10,594 bases of DNA from Thermoflexales bacterium (GTDB lineage: Bacteria; Chloroflexota; Anaerolineae; Fen-1058). The translations under genes and the position numbers were made by a program. The stretch lies in assembly GCA_017999195.1 (NCBI GenBank), contig JAGOBP010000086.1:1-10594 (forward strand), given 5' to 3'. How positions within the stretch are numbered: the stretch's first letter is position 1; each line of letters starts with the position of its first letter. The notes under the pieces are model-generated. The model made no database searches. It was not told where the DNA came from and saw only the letters and a program-made list of their open reading frames with translations. Positions 1 through 6,587 of this stretch are shown here, piece after piece.

Positions 1-1134
1 GAAGGCACACTGTTGAAGTTGTACTTCAATGAGGGCGACGTGGTGAAGGCGGGCACGCCCATCGCGTTGATTGGCGCGTCCAACGAAACCTTGAGCGAAC
101 CGGAAAGCATAACCCCTGAGGCCGCACCTGCATCTAACGGAGCGAAACGTAACGGGTCGAGCGCGCGGATTTCGCCGGTGGTGGCCCGCATCGCGGCGGA
201 GCATCACGTCGATGTGGCACAGATCAGCGGCACGGGTGATGGCGGCCGCGTGACCAAGAAGGATATTCTGGCGTATATTGATCATATGAACTCCCAAAGT
301 GCGGGGGTGAGGGAAGAGAAACTCGAACCGTGGGAGCAACCGGGCTTAGGCGAACTCTTTAGACCTAGCGAAGAAATTTACGGTAAGCCACAGCCTGCGG
401 CCAGTGCTGCCCCGATAGTTCCTGCCAGCCCAACGGCCGGCCCGGCGGATGAAGTCGTGCCGTTGACCGGCATTCGCAAAGCCATTGCCGAACACATGGT
501 CGCATCGAAGCGCACCAGTCCGCATGTGACCACGGTCTTTGAAGTTGATCTCTCGAAAGTGGTGGCACATCGCACCGCGAATAAAGCCGCCTTCGAGCGT
601 GACGGCGTGAACCTGACGTACACGCCGTATTTTGCGGCGGCGACGATCGCGGCCTTGAAGCGTTTTCCGTTGGTCAACTCGTCGTGGAGTGATGGCGGAA
701 TTATTTTGCATCGCGCCATCAATCTCGGCATCGCGGTGTCATTGGGCGCAGACGGCTTGATCGTGCCCGTGATCAAACACGCGGAAGGCCTTAATTTACT
801 GGGTTTGGCGCGCGCCGTGAATGAGTTGGCCGATCGGGCGCGGCGCAAACAACTGAAACCGGATGACGTTCAAGGCGGCACATTTACCATCACCAATCAC
901 GGTACTTCGGGATCATTGTTTGCCACACCCGTGATCAATCAGCCGCAGTGCGGTATACTTGGCGTGGGCGCGATTCAGAAGCGGGTGGCCGTGGTGACGC
1001 GCGACGGGGTTGATTCGATCGCCATCAAACCGATGGTATATGTGGGCCTCACTTTTGATCATCGCATTCTCGATGGCAACAGCGCCGACAACTTTGTGGC
1101 GGCCCTCAAGCAGATGTTGGAGAATTGGACTTAA
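1..1134 (+). CDS. Dihydrolipoyllysine-residue acyltransferase (E2 of a 2-oxoacid dehydrogenase complex), 5' truncated
   Basis: This is the acyl-transferring core subunit of a 2-oxoacid dehydrogenase complex, which moves an acyl group from lipoyl-lysine to CoA in the cytoplasm. The gene runs in from before the window: the frame is open from base 1 and begins inside the C-terminal half of a lipoyl domain (EGTLLKLYFNEGDVVKAG), so the lipoylated lysine lies upstream. Counting from base 1, a peripheral subunit-binding domain covers about residues 55-94 (ARISPVVARIAAEHHV through TKKDILAYI), a linker follows, and the catalytic domain starts near residue 152. The catalytic DHRILDG motif is at residues 353-359, with His354 and Asp358, and TFTITNHGTSGS and the TPVINQPQ segment are intact. 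The acyl specificity (pyruvate, 2-oxoglutarate or branched-chain) cannot be read reliably, so no symbol is given. lpdA follows 88 bases later and probably supplies its E3. E1 genes would be expected upstream. Confidence 0.93.
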   Translation, partial: EGTLLKLYFNEGDVVKAGTPIALIGASNETLSEPESITPEAAPASNGAKRNGSSARISPVVARIAAEHHVDVAQISGTGDGGRVTKKDILAYIDHMNSQSAGVREEKLEPWEQPGLGELFRPSEEIYGKPQPAASAAPIVPASPTAGPADEVVPLTGIRKAIAEHMVASKRTSPHVTTVFEVDLSKVVAHRTANKAAFERDGVNLTYTPYFAAATIAALKRFPLVNSSWSDGGIILHRAINLGIAVSLGADGLIVPVIKHAEGLNLLGLARAVNELADRARRKQLKPDDVQGGTFTITNHGTSGSLFATPVINQPQCGILGVGAIQKRVAVVTRDGVDSIAIKPMVYVGLTFDHRILDGNSADNFVAALKQMLENWT

Positions 1135-1140
1135 ATCAGA

Positions 1141-1205
1141 ACCGCTAAGGACGCAGAGCACGCGAAGACCTTTATTGACTCGGCGTTCTCCGCGTGCTCT
1201 GCGGT
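1141..1205. repeat. Imperfect palindromic intergenic repeat between E2 and lpdA
   Basis: The arms GCAGAGCACGCG (1153-1164) and CGCGTGCTCTGC (1191-1202) are perfect 12-base inverted repeats. The flanking ACCGC (1141-1145) and GCGGT (1201-1205) can pair if a bulge is allowed. The left arm is built of degenerate 9-base units (1143-1151, 1152-1160, 1161-1169; roughly CGCNNAGNA), and similar units run on the opposite strand in the right arm. There is no T-run, so it is a poor terminator. Its style matches dispersed intergenic repeats that I recall from Chloroflexota and other environmental genomes. A transcript crossing it would fold strongly between two cotranscribed genes. Copy number cannot be judged from this window. 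Confidence 0.7.
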
Positions 1206-1222
1206 GAATCTCAGGAGACATC

Positions 1223-2626
1223 ATGACAACATATGACGTAACGGTTATCGGCGGCGGGCCGGGCGGCTATGTGGCCGCGATTCGCGCCGCGCAATTGGGC
1301 TTGAAAACAGCCATCGTGGAGAAGGAACATCTCGGCGGCGTGTGCCTGAATTGGGGCTGCATTCCCAGCAAGGCGCTGCTGCGCAATGCCGAGATTGCCA
1401 ATCTGTTGAAGCGCGGCAAGGACTTCGGTTTCGCGTTTGAGAATTTATCACTCGATTATTCGGTCGCGCATAAACGCAGCCGCGATGTGTCCGGGCGGTT
1501 GGTCAAGGGCGTGCAGTTCTTGATGAAGAAGAACAAGATCGATGTGTATCAGGGCACAGGCAAATTGAAGGATGCTACGCACATCGAGATTACGTCGGTG
1601 GCGAGTGCGCCATCGGTTAGCGGCACCGCCTTCGATGGCGTAATCGAGTCGAAGCATACGATCATCGCGACGGGCGCACGCGCCCGCGGCATTCCCGGCG
1701 TGGAAATCGATGGTCAGTCGATCATCACGTATCGACAGGCGTTGGAATGGACGCAAGTGCCCAAGTCGATCATCATCATCGGCGCCGGGCCGATCGGGCT
1801 GGAGTTTGGCTATGTGTTCCGTTCTTATGGCGCGGACGTGACTATTATTGAGATGCTGCCCCACCTCGCGCCGCTCGAAGATGAAGAAGTCAGCATCGAG
1901 TTGGAGAAGCACTACAAGAAATTGGGCGTGAAAGTGCTGACTAATACGCGGGTCGAGTCGCTGAAGAAAACGGATACGGGCGTGGAAGTGGTCGCGGGCG
2001 GGCAAACCATCACGGGCGAGAAGGCCATCGTCGCGATCGGGTTTGCGCCGAACAGCGATGGGATTGGCCTTGAAAATGTGGGCGTTAAAGTCGAGCGTGG
2101 CGCGATCGTGGTGGACACTCATCATCGTACCAACGTGCCCAACATCTTCGCCATCGGCGATGTGACCGCGAAGTTGATGCTGGCGCATGTCGGTTCAGCG
2201 CAGGGCATCGTCGCGGCGGAAACAATCGCAGGTGTGGAGACGCACGAACTGGATTACGATGCGATGCCGCGCTGCACGTATTGCCAGCCGCAAATCGCGT
2301 CGATGGGCATCACGGAAAAACAGGCCAAAGACAAGGGCCTTGAGGTTAAGATTGGCAAGTTCAATTTCCAGCCCAATGGTAAAGCGTTGGGCTTGGGCGA
2401 GAATCACGGCTTCGTGAAAGTCATTGCCGATGCGAAGTACGGCGAGATTCTGGGCGTGCATATGATCGGCCCGGACGTGACCGAACTGCTGCCGGAGTGG
2501 GTGCTGGCGCGCAACAATGAACTGACGCCGCACGAGATCGCGCGCTCGGTGCACGCGCATCCGACACTGGGTGAGGCGATGATGGAAGCGGCGGAAGCGG
2601 TGGCGGGCCAGGCCATTCACATGTAG
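1223..2626 (+). CDS. lpdA: Dihydrolipoyl dehydrogenase (E3)
   Basis: This flavoprotein reoxidises dihydrolipoyl groups on E2 (or glycine cleavage H protein), passing electrons through FAD to NAD+. The 467-residue length is normal for the family. The N-terminal FAD site GGGPGGYVAA begins at residue 10. The redox-active disulfide is C41/C46 in GGVCLNWGCIPSK. The NAD site is GAGPIGLEFG (187-196). The second FAD contact is AIGDV (310-314), and the dimer-interface base motif HAHPTLGE gives His446 and Glu451. All catalytic residues are present. A short Ala/Ser-rich stretch (about 125-138) precedes the conserved IIATGA. ATG 1223 is supported by AGGAG at 1213-1217, five bases upstream. It follows E2 without a recognisable terminator between them, so cotranscription is likely. 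A strong terminator stands 30 bases after the stop. Confidence 0.97.
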   Translation: MTTYDVTVIGGGPGGYVAAIRAAQLGLKTAIVEKEHLGGVCLNWGCIPSKALLRNAEIANLLKRGKDFGFAFENLSLDYSVAHKRSRDVSGRLVKGVQFLMKKNKIDVYQGTGKLKDATHIEITSVASAPSVSGTAFDGVIESKHTIIATGARARGIPGVEIDGQSIITYRQALEWTQVPKSIIIIGAGPIGLEFGYVFRSYGADVTIIEMLPHLAPLEDEEVSIELEKHYKKLGVKVLTNTRVESLKKTDTGVEVVAGGQTITGEKAIVAIGFAPNSDGIGLENVGVKVERGAIVVDTHHRTNVPNIFAIGDVTAKLMLAHVGSAQGIVAAETIAGVETHELDYDAMPRCTYCQPQIASMGITEKQAKDKGLEVKIGKFNFQPNGKALGLGENHGFVKVIADAKYGEILGVHMIGPDVTELLPEWVLARNNELTPHEIARSVHAHPTLGEAMMEAAEAVAGQAIHM

Positions 2627-2655
2627 TGCGAGGCCAATTCAAAGGTGTTACAATC

Positions 2656-2682
2656 AACGCGGAGCAGCTGCTCCGCGTTTTT
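2656..2682 (+). terminator. Rho-independent terminator after lpdA
   Basis: A perfect 22-base palindrome (2657-2678, arms ACGCGGAGCAG and CTGCTCCGCGT) is extended by an A-T pair (2656/2679) and followed directly by a T-run at 2678-2682. It lies 30 bases after the lpdA stop and should end the E2-E3 transcript. The next gene starts 104 bases further on and therefore needs its own promoter. Confidence 0.88.
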
Positions 2683-2690
2683 GTTGCAGT

Positions 2691-2768
2691 GCATTCCGAG
2701 TGAAGCGAGGAATCTGTGCCTGTTGCGGCCGAGATTCCTCACCGCGAAAAACATGTGGTTCGGAATGA
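2691..2768. repeat. Nested palindromic intergenic repeat upstream of cysS
   Basis: Two pairs of inverted arms are nested. The outer pair is CATTCCGA (2692-2699) with TCGGAATG (2760-2767), and the inner pair is GAGGAATCT (2707-2715) with AGATTCCTC (2732-2740). The pattern CATTCCGAGNGAAGCGAGGAATCT is one I recall as a widespread dispersed repeat in Chloroflexota and some other phyla. It fills most of the space between the lpdA terminator and the cysS start and ends 18 bases before the ATG, so it probably forms part of the cysS leader. The frame stays open through it as an accident of sequence. It does not look like protein. Confidence 0.72.
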
Positions 2769-2785
2769 CACCTTCGGGGCACAAC

Positions 2786-4984
2786 ATGGAACTTCGTCTC
2801 TATAACACACTGACGCGCACGAAAGACATCTTCAAACCGATCGAGCCGGGGCGCGTCAAAATGTATACCTGCGGGCCGACGGTGTATCGCTACATTCACA
2901 TCGGCAATCTGCGGTCGTTTATGCTGGCCGACTGGCTGCGCCGCACGCTGCTGCATTTTGGCTACGAAGTGAAGCACGTCAAGAACATCACCGATGTGGG
3001 CCACATGCGACAGGAATTGCTGGATCGCGGCGAAGACAAACTCATCGCGGCGGCGCGCAAAGAGGGCAAAAAACCGCTGGAAATTGCGGCGTTTTATACG
3101 CAAGCCTTTCTGGACGATGAAGCTCAAGTCAACATCTTGCCCGCGCACGTCTTCCCACGCGCGACCGAACACATCCCGGAGATGATCGACATCACGCAGC
3201 GGCTTATCGCCAACCGATTAGCCTACGAGGCCGACGGCACGATCTATTTTGACGTGTCGGCTTTTCCGCAGTATGGGCGCTTATCACACAACGATGTGGC
3301 TAACTTGATCGGCGGCGTGCGTGGCGAAGTGGCGACGGATAAGCAAGCCGTTGAGGACTTTGCCCTATGGAAAGCGGCTGAGCCGGGCCGCGAGATGAAG
3401 TGGGCCAGCCCGTGGGGCGAAGGTTTTCCCGGCTGGCACATCGAGTGTAGTGCGATGTCGTTTAAGCATCTGGGCGAACAACTGGACATTCACACGGGCG
3501 GCGTCGATCTGGTTTTTCCGCATCACGAGGATGAAATCGCGCAGAGCGAAGGCGCGACGGGTCATGCCTTCGTCAACTATTGGGTGCACGGCCAGCACTT
3601 GCTGGTCGATGGCTTGAAGATGGCGAAGTCCACGCGCAATGATTATCGCTTGGTCGATCTGATGGCGCGTGGTTATGAGCCGATGGCCCTGCGTTATCTA
3701 TATGCAACCGCGCACTATCGTACGCGCTTAAACTTCACCTTCGATGCGTTACGCGGTGCGCAACACGCGCTTGGCCGACTGCGCGAACGCTTGATCGAAC
3801 TTGAGCGAGCAGGGGGCGAACGCGATGAGCAGGCTGAGGCTGAACATCGCCACGCGTTTGAAGCCGCGTTGGCCGATGACGTGAATGTGCCCGTGGCTTT
3901 AGCCGCTATGTGGGCCATGTTGAAATCTGATCTGGCGGCGGCGAGTAAGTTATATTTGACGCTGGTCTTTGATGAGGTATTGGGTTTGGGCTTGCGCGCG
4001 TGGCTGGATCAGCATCGTGACTTGCCGGACATGATTGTGCCGCAGTTGATCGATCATCAACAGGCGCGCGACCGCGATGAATATGCGCAGAGTGACGGGC
4101 TGCGCAAAGTGCTTGAAAATGAGGGTTTTCGCGTCTTGGATGACCACGCGGCAAGCCGGGTGCTGTATCGCGGCACGAGCGAACCGGCGAAGCGACCGAA
4201 TGTCATCACGAATCTGCACGAGATCAGATCGCAGTTGACGGCACCGGATCGCGTGGAATTCTCGATCAATTTGCTGGCGTGGGACAATGCCGATGAGATC
4301 GAGCGCGGCGTGGCGGCAATTCTGCGGCATGCGCCCAATCGACCGTATGAGATTGTGCTGGTGGATAACGGTTCCAGCGACGGCACGGCCGAAGTGGTGC
4401 AGCGTTGGGCGAATGAATACCCGGATACCATTAAGGCCCTGTGGATCGATCACTGGGTGGGCGAGGGGGCCGGTCGCAATGCGGGACTGATGATCAGCAC
4501 CGGCCGCATCATCATCATGCTGGGCAATCATATCGAAGTGAACGGCGACATCTTCACACCGCTGGCCGAGGCGCTGAATGATCCAGAGGTTGGAGTGTGC
4601 GGCGGCTGGGGTATCACGTCGGGTGATCTGCGTAACTTTGAATCGTCCAGTGGGCCGGATGTGGATGTCGTCGAGGCTTATTTAATGGCCTTTAGGCGCA
4701 GTGATCTCAATCGGGTCGGGTTACTGGACGAAAAATTTAGGTTTTATCGACATGTTGATCTCGATTTCAGTTTGCGTTTTTTGGATCGGGGTCAGCGTTT
4801 GATCATCCTGCCCGAAGTGAAGGCGCGTACGCTGGAACATGAACATCGCTTGTGGCATGGCACGCCGCCCGATGAGCGTGAACGTAAGAGCAAGCGCAAC
4901 TTCTATCGGTTCTTGCATCGCTGGGGCGACCGGCGCGATCTGCTGTTGCAGCCCGCGCCCATTCACTATCACGATGATGAGTAG
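2786..4984 (+). CDS. cysS: Cysteinyl-tRNA synthetase fused to a C-terminal family-2 glycosyltransferase-like domain
   Basis: The first ~463 of 732 residues form a full-length class I cysteinyl-tRNA synthetase, which charges tRNA-Cys with cysteine in the cytoplasm. The signatures are MYTCGPTVY (zinc ligand C29), HIGN (38-41, the HIGH motif), GWHIECSAM (C221), HTGG, FPHHEDE (zinc ligands H246 and E250) and the KMSKS variant KMAKS (278-282). A DALR-type helical domain (about 355-405) and the short C-terminal segment (about 417-462) follow. After a ~27-residue linker comes a GT-A fold glycosyltransferase-2-like domain (about 490-715), with YEIVLVDNGSSDGT (521-534), GEGAGRNAGLMISTG, an acceptor-side MAFRR and FRFYRHVDLDFSLR. 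The usual Asp pair after the 'ATG' helix is replaced by MLGNHIEV. No frameshift or stop interrupts the join, and typical CysRS is about 460 residues. ATG 2786 was chosen because homology starts there (MELRLYNTLT) and the earlier frame is repeat DNA. A GGGG lies six bases upstream. Confidence 0.9.
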   Translation: MELRLYNTLTRTKDIFKPIEPGRVKMYTCGPTVYRYIHIGNLRSFMLADWLRRTLLHFGYEVKHVKNITDVGHMRQELLDRGEDKLIAAARKEGKKPLEIAAFYTQAFLDDEAQVNILPAHVFPRATEHIPEMIDITQRLIANRLAYEADGTIYFDVSAFPQYGRLSHNDVANLIGGVRGEVATDKQAVEDFALWKAAEPGREMKWASPWGEGFPGWHIECSAMSFKHLGEQLDIHTGGVDLVFPHHEDEIAQSEGATGHAFVNYWVHGQHLLVDGLKMAKSTRNDYRLVDLMARGYEPMALRYLYATAHYRTRLNFTFDALRGAQHALGRLRERLIELERAGGERDEQAEAEHRHAFEAALADDVNVPVALAAMWAMLKSDLAAASKLYLTLVFDEVLGLGLRAWLDQHRDLPDMIVPQLIDHQQARDRDEYAQSDGLRKVLENEGFRVLDDHAASRVLYRGTSEPAKRPNVITNLHEIRSQLTAPDRVEFSINLLAWDNADEIERGVAAILRHAPNRPYEIVLVDNGSSDGTAEVVQRWANEYPDTIKALWIDHWVGEGAGRNAGLMISTGRIIIMLGNHIEVNGDIFTPLAEALNDPEVGVCGGWGITSGDLRNFESSSGPDVDVVEAYLMAFRRSDLNRVGLLDEKFRFYRHVDLDFSLRFLDRGQRLIILPEVKARTLEHEHRLWHGTPPDERERKSKRNFYRFLHRWGDRRDLLLQPAPIHYHDDE

Positions 4985-4988
4985 CGCA

Positions 4989-5017
4989 TTGCCTGAAAAG
5001 ATGCGATGGCGTAGAAT
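4989..5017 (+). promoter_or_regulatory. Sigma-70-type promoter for the Uma2 gene
   Basis: A -35-like TTGCCT (4989-4994) and a -10-like TAGAAT (5012-5017) are separated by 17 bases. The -10 matches consensus at five of six positions and the -35 at four of six. The predicted start is near 5024, giving a leader of about 15 bases before ATG 5039. It sits in the 54-base gap after the cysS stop, so the Uma2 gene and probably lipA can be expressed independently of cysS. Confidence 0.5.
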
Positions 5018-5038
5018 TGATTTGGAAAGCGAGGTGGC

Positions 5039-5623
5039 ATGATGGCGGTACAACTGCTTGATCCTCACATCGAAACACAGCCCCAAGCGCCAATCACCGG
5101 CGAGGACTTGGCGCGTCTGGGCGACATCGGACCGAGTGAACTGATCAAAGGAGAAATCGTTTATATGTCGCCGACAGGGTTTTGGCACGGACGGATAGAG
5201 AACCGAATTGGATCGCTAATCGAACGATTTGTTCGCAGCAACGATTTGGGCGAAGTTTTTTCCGGCGAAGTCGGAATTTATACCCAGCGTAACCCAGACA
5301 CAATTCGCGCGGCGGATGTCGGCTTTGTTTCGCGCGGCAGACTTGCTCAGGTCAAATCAAAGAGTTATTTGGACGTTGCGCCCGAATTAGTTGTCGAGAT
5401 TTTATCGCCTGATGATCGCTGGAGTGATTTGACGGACAAGTTAGACGAGTATTTTGCGATCGGGGTGAACTTGATCTGGGTGGTTGATCCACGCCGCAAG
5501 CAAGTGTATGTTTATCGGTCGGTGACGGATGTGCAGCGATTGTCAGTTGAAGAAACGCTGACCGGCGGTGAGGCTTTACCCGGGTTCAGTGTGCCCGTTG
5601 CTGAACTATTTGCGATGGAATAG
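5039..5623 (+). CDS. Uma2 family (DUF820) PD-(D/E)XK nuclease-fold protein
   Basis: This 194-residue protein has the Uma2 pattern seen in large paralogous families of Cyanobacteria and Chloroflexota. The pattern includes ELIKGEIVYMSPTG (34-47), the metal-site Asp in AADVGFV (D93), PELVVEILSPDDR with Glu120 (115-127), Lys134 in the following helix, YFAIGVNLIWVVDP, and the closing LPGFSVPVAELF. The fold is a restriction-endonuclease-like core, but the cellular role of the family is not established and I assign none. Two ATGs lie in tandem (5039 and 5042). GAGG at 5031-5034 fits the second slightly better (7-base spacing against 4). The gene looks more AT-rich than its neighbours (TTA, TTT and ATT codons are frequent), which fits horizontal acquisition of a mobile, multicopy family. 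It has its own promoter, and lipA starts 8 bases after its stop. Confidence 0.88.
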   Translation: MMAVQLLDPHIETQPQAPITGEDLARLGDIGPSELIKGEIVYMSPTGFWHGRIENRIGSLIERFVRSNDLGEVFSGEVGIYTQRNPDTIRAADVGFVSRGRLAQVKSKSYLDVAPELVVEILSPDDRWSDLTDKLDEYFAIGVNLIWVVDPRRKQVYVYRSVTDVQRLSVEETLTGGEALPGFSVPVAELFAME

Positions 5624-5634
5624 AGGCTAAATTG
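5622..5634 (+). promoter_or_regulatory. Ribosome binding site that supports a TTG start for lipA
   Basis: AGAGG (5622-5626) overlaps the Uma2 stop codon and lies five bases before TTG 5632, normal Shine-Dalgarno spacing. The next candidate, GTG 5641, would be 14 bases away. The arrangement suggests that translation of lipA is coupled to termination on the Uma2 frame. Confidence 0.55.
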
Positions 5635-6540
5635 GATAACGTGATTGCAGTCGAAGCGATTCAAGCCGATAACAAGCCCAAGCGCCGCCCTGAGTGGCTG
5701 AAGGTCCGCGCGCCGCAAGGGCAGACCTATGATGAGCTGAAGCGGTTGATGCGCGTGAAGACGCTGCACACTGTGTGTGAGGAAGCGCTGTGCCCCAATA
5801 TCGGCGAATGCTGGGGCCGCGGCACAGCAACGTTCTTGATGATGGGCGATGTGTGTACGCGCTCGTGCGTCTTTTGTGACATCAAGACGGGCCGCCCCGC
5901 GCCGATGGACTGGGACGAACCCAATCGGGTGGCGCAGGCCATCAAGGCCATGAATTTGCGGCATGCGGTGATCACGTCGGTTAATCGCGATGAGCGCAAA
6001 GATGGCGGAGCACCGATCTTCGCGATGGTCATTCAACGCATCCGCGAAGTTCAGCCGGGTTGCACGATTGAAGTGTTGATCCCGGATTTCAAGGGTAATA
6101 TCGATGCGTTGAAGATGGTGACGGATGCCGCGCCGGAAATTTTGAATCACAATGTCGAGACGGTGCCCAGCCTGTTCAAGCAGATTCAGCCGCAAGACAA
6201 TTATGACTGGGCGATGACGACGCTGGGTAATGCCAAGAAATTAAATCCGCAGCAAGTGACCAAGAGCGGCATCATGCTGGGGCTGGGTGAGACGAAAGAC
6301 GAAGTCATCACGGTGATGCGCGACCTGGCGAACTTGAAGGTGGACATCCTCACGCTAGGCCAGTATTTGCAGCCCAGTAAGCAGCATCATCCAATCGATC
6401 GCTATGTGACTTTGGAGGAATTTGCCGAACTCAAGCAGATTGGCCTGGACTTAGGCTTCCGTTGGGTCGAGAGCGGGCCGCTGGTCCGCTCGTCCTACAA
6501 CGCCGATCGGCAGGCGCGCGAGTTGGTGACTGCGAAATAG
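5632..6540 (+). CDS. lipA: Lipoyl synthase (radical SAM)
   Basis: LipA inserts two sulfur atoms at C6 and C8 of the octanoyl group on lipoyl domains of E2 proteins and GcvH, in the last step of lipoate assembly. At 302 residues it is normal in length. The auxiliary 4Fe-4S cluster cysteines are C49, C54 and C60 (CEEALCPNIGEC). The radical SAM CX3CX2C is C75, C79 and C82 (CTRSCVFC). The C-terminal RSSYNA (286-291) carries the Ser of the family's auxiliary-cluster ligand. TSVNRDE, EVLIPDFKG, HNVETV, SGIMLGLGE and YLQPS are all present, so the enzyme looks active. The start is TTG at 5632, chosen for its ribosome binding site. GTG 5641 would shorten it by three residues. It probably shares the Uma2 transcript. 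Its substrate partner E2 and the E3 lie about 3-4 kb upstream. Confidence 0.96.
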   Translation: MDNVIAVEAIQADNKPKRRPEWLKVRAPQGQTYDELKRLMRVKTLHTVCEEALCPNIGECWGRGTATFLMMGDVCTRSCVFCDIKTGRPAPMDWDEPNRVAQAIKAMNLRHAVITSVNRDERKDGGAPIFAMVIQRIREVQPGCTIEVLIPDFKGNIDALKMVTDAAPEILNHNVETVPSLFKQIQPQDNYDWAMTTLGNAKKLNPQQVTKSGIMLGLGETKDEVITVMRDLANLKVDILTLGQYLQPSKQHHPIDRYVTLEEFAELKQIGLDLGFRWVESGPLVRSSYNADRQARELVTAK

Positions 6541-6587
6541 TTATCTTCGCCGCCACTCACAAGGCGGCTAATCATCGAGGGGCATTC

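Noticed and set aside
1448..2188. Long open frame antisense to lpdA (about 246 codons)
   Set aside because: It has Arg/His-rich composition typical of the opposite strand of GC-rich coding DNA, no recognisable domain, and the sense gene is certain.
2645..2785. Possible N-terminal extension of the CysRS fusion from GTG 2645 (47 residues)
   Set aside because: This stretch is the lpdA terminator and a palindromic repeat. CysRS homology begins at ATG 2786, and a ribosome binding site would have to lie inside the preceding sequence.
4170..4260. Possibility that the CysRS-GT2 join hides two genes with an internal start
   Set aside because: No stop codon interrupts the frame, no clear Shine-Dalgarno site precedes the in-frame GTG at 4253, and the linker is continuous. 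Sequencing error remains the only alternative, and it cannot be tested here.
6549..6568. Small hairpin GCCGCC/GGCGGC between lipA and the oxidoreductase gene
   Set aside because: There are only six pairs, an eight-base loop and no T-run. It is expected by chance in GC-rich DNA and too weak to call a terminator.
6462..6587. Upstream in-frame extension of the Gfo/Idh/MocA gene overlapping lipA
   Set aside because: It overlaps conserved lipA codons in another frame, and ATG 6588 has a good ribosome binding site and starts the family homology.
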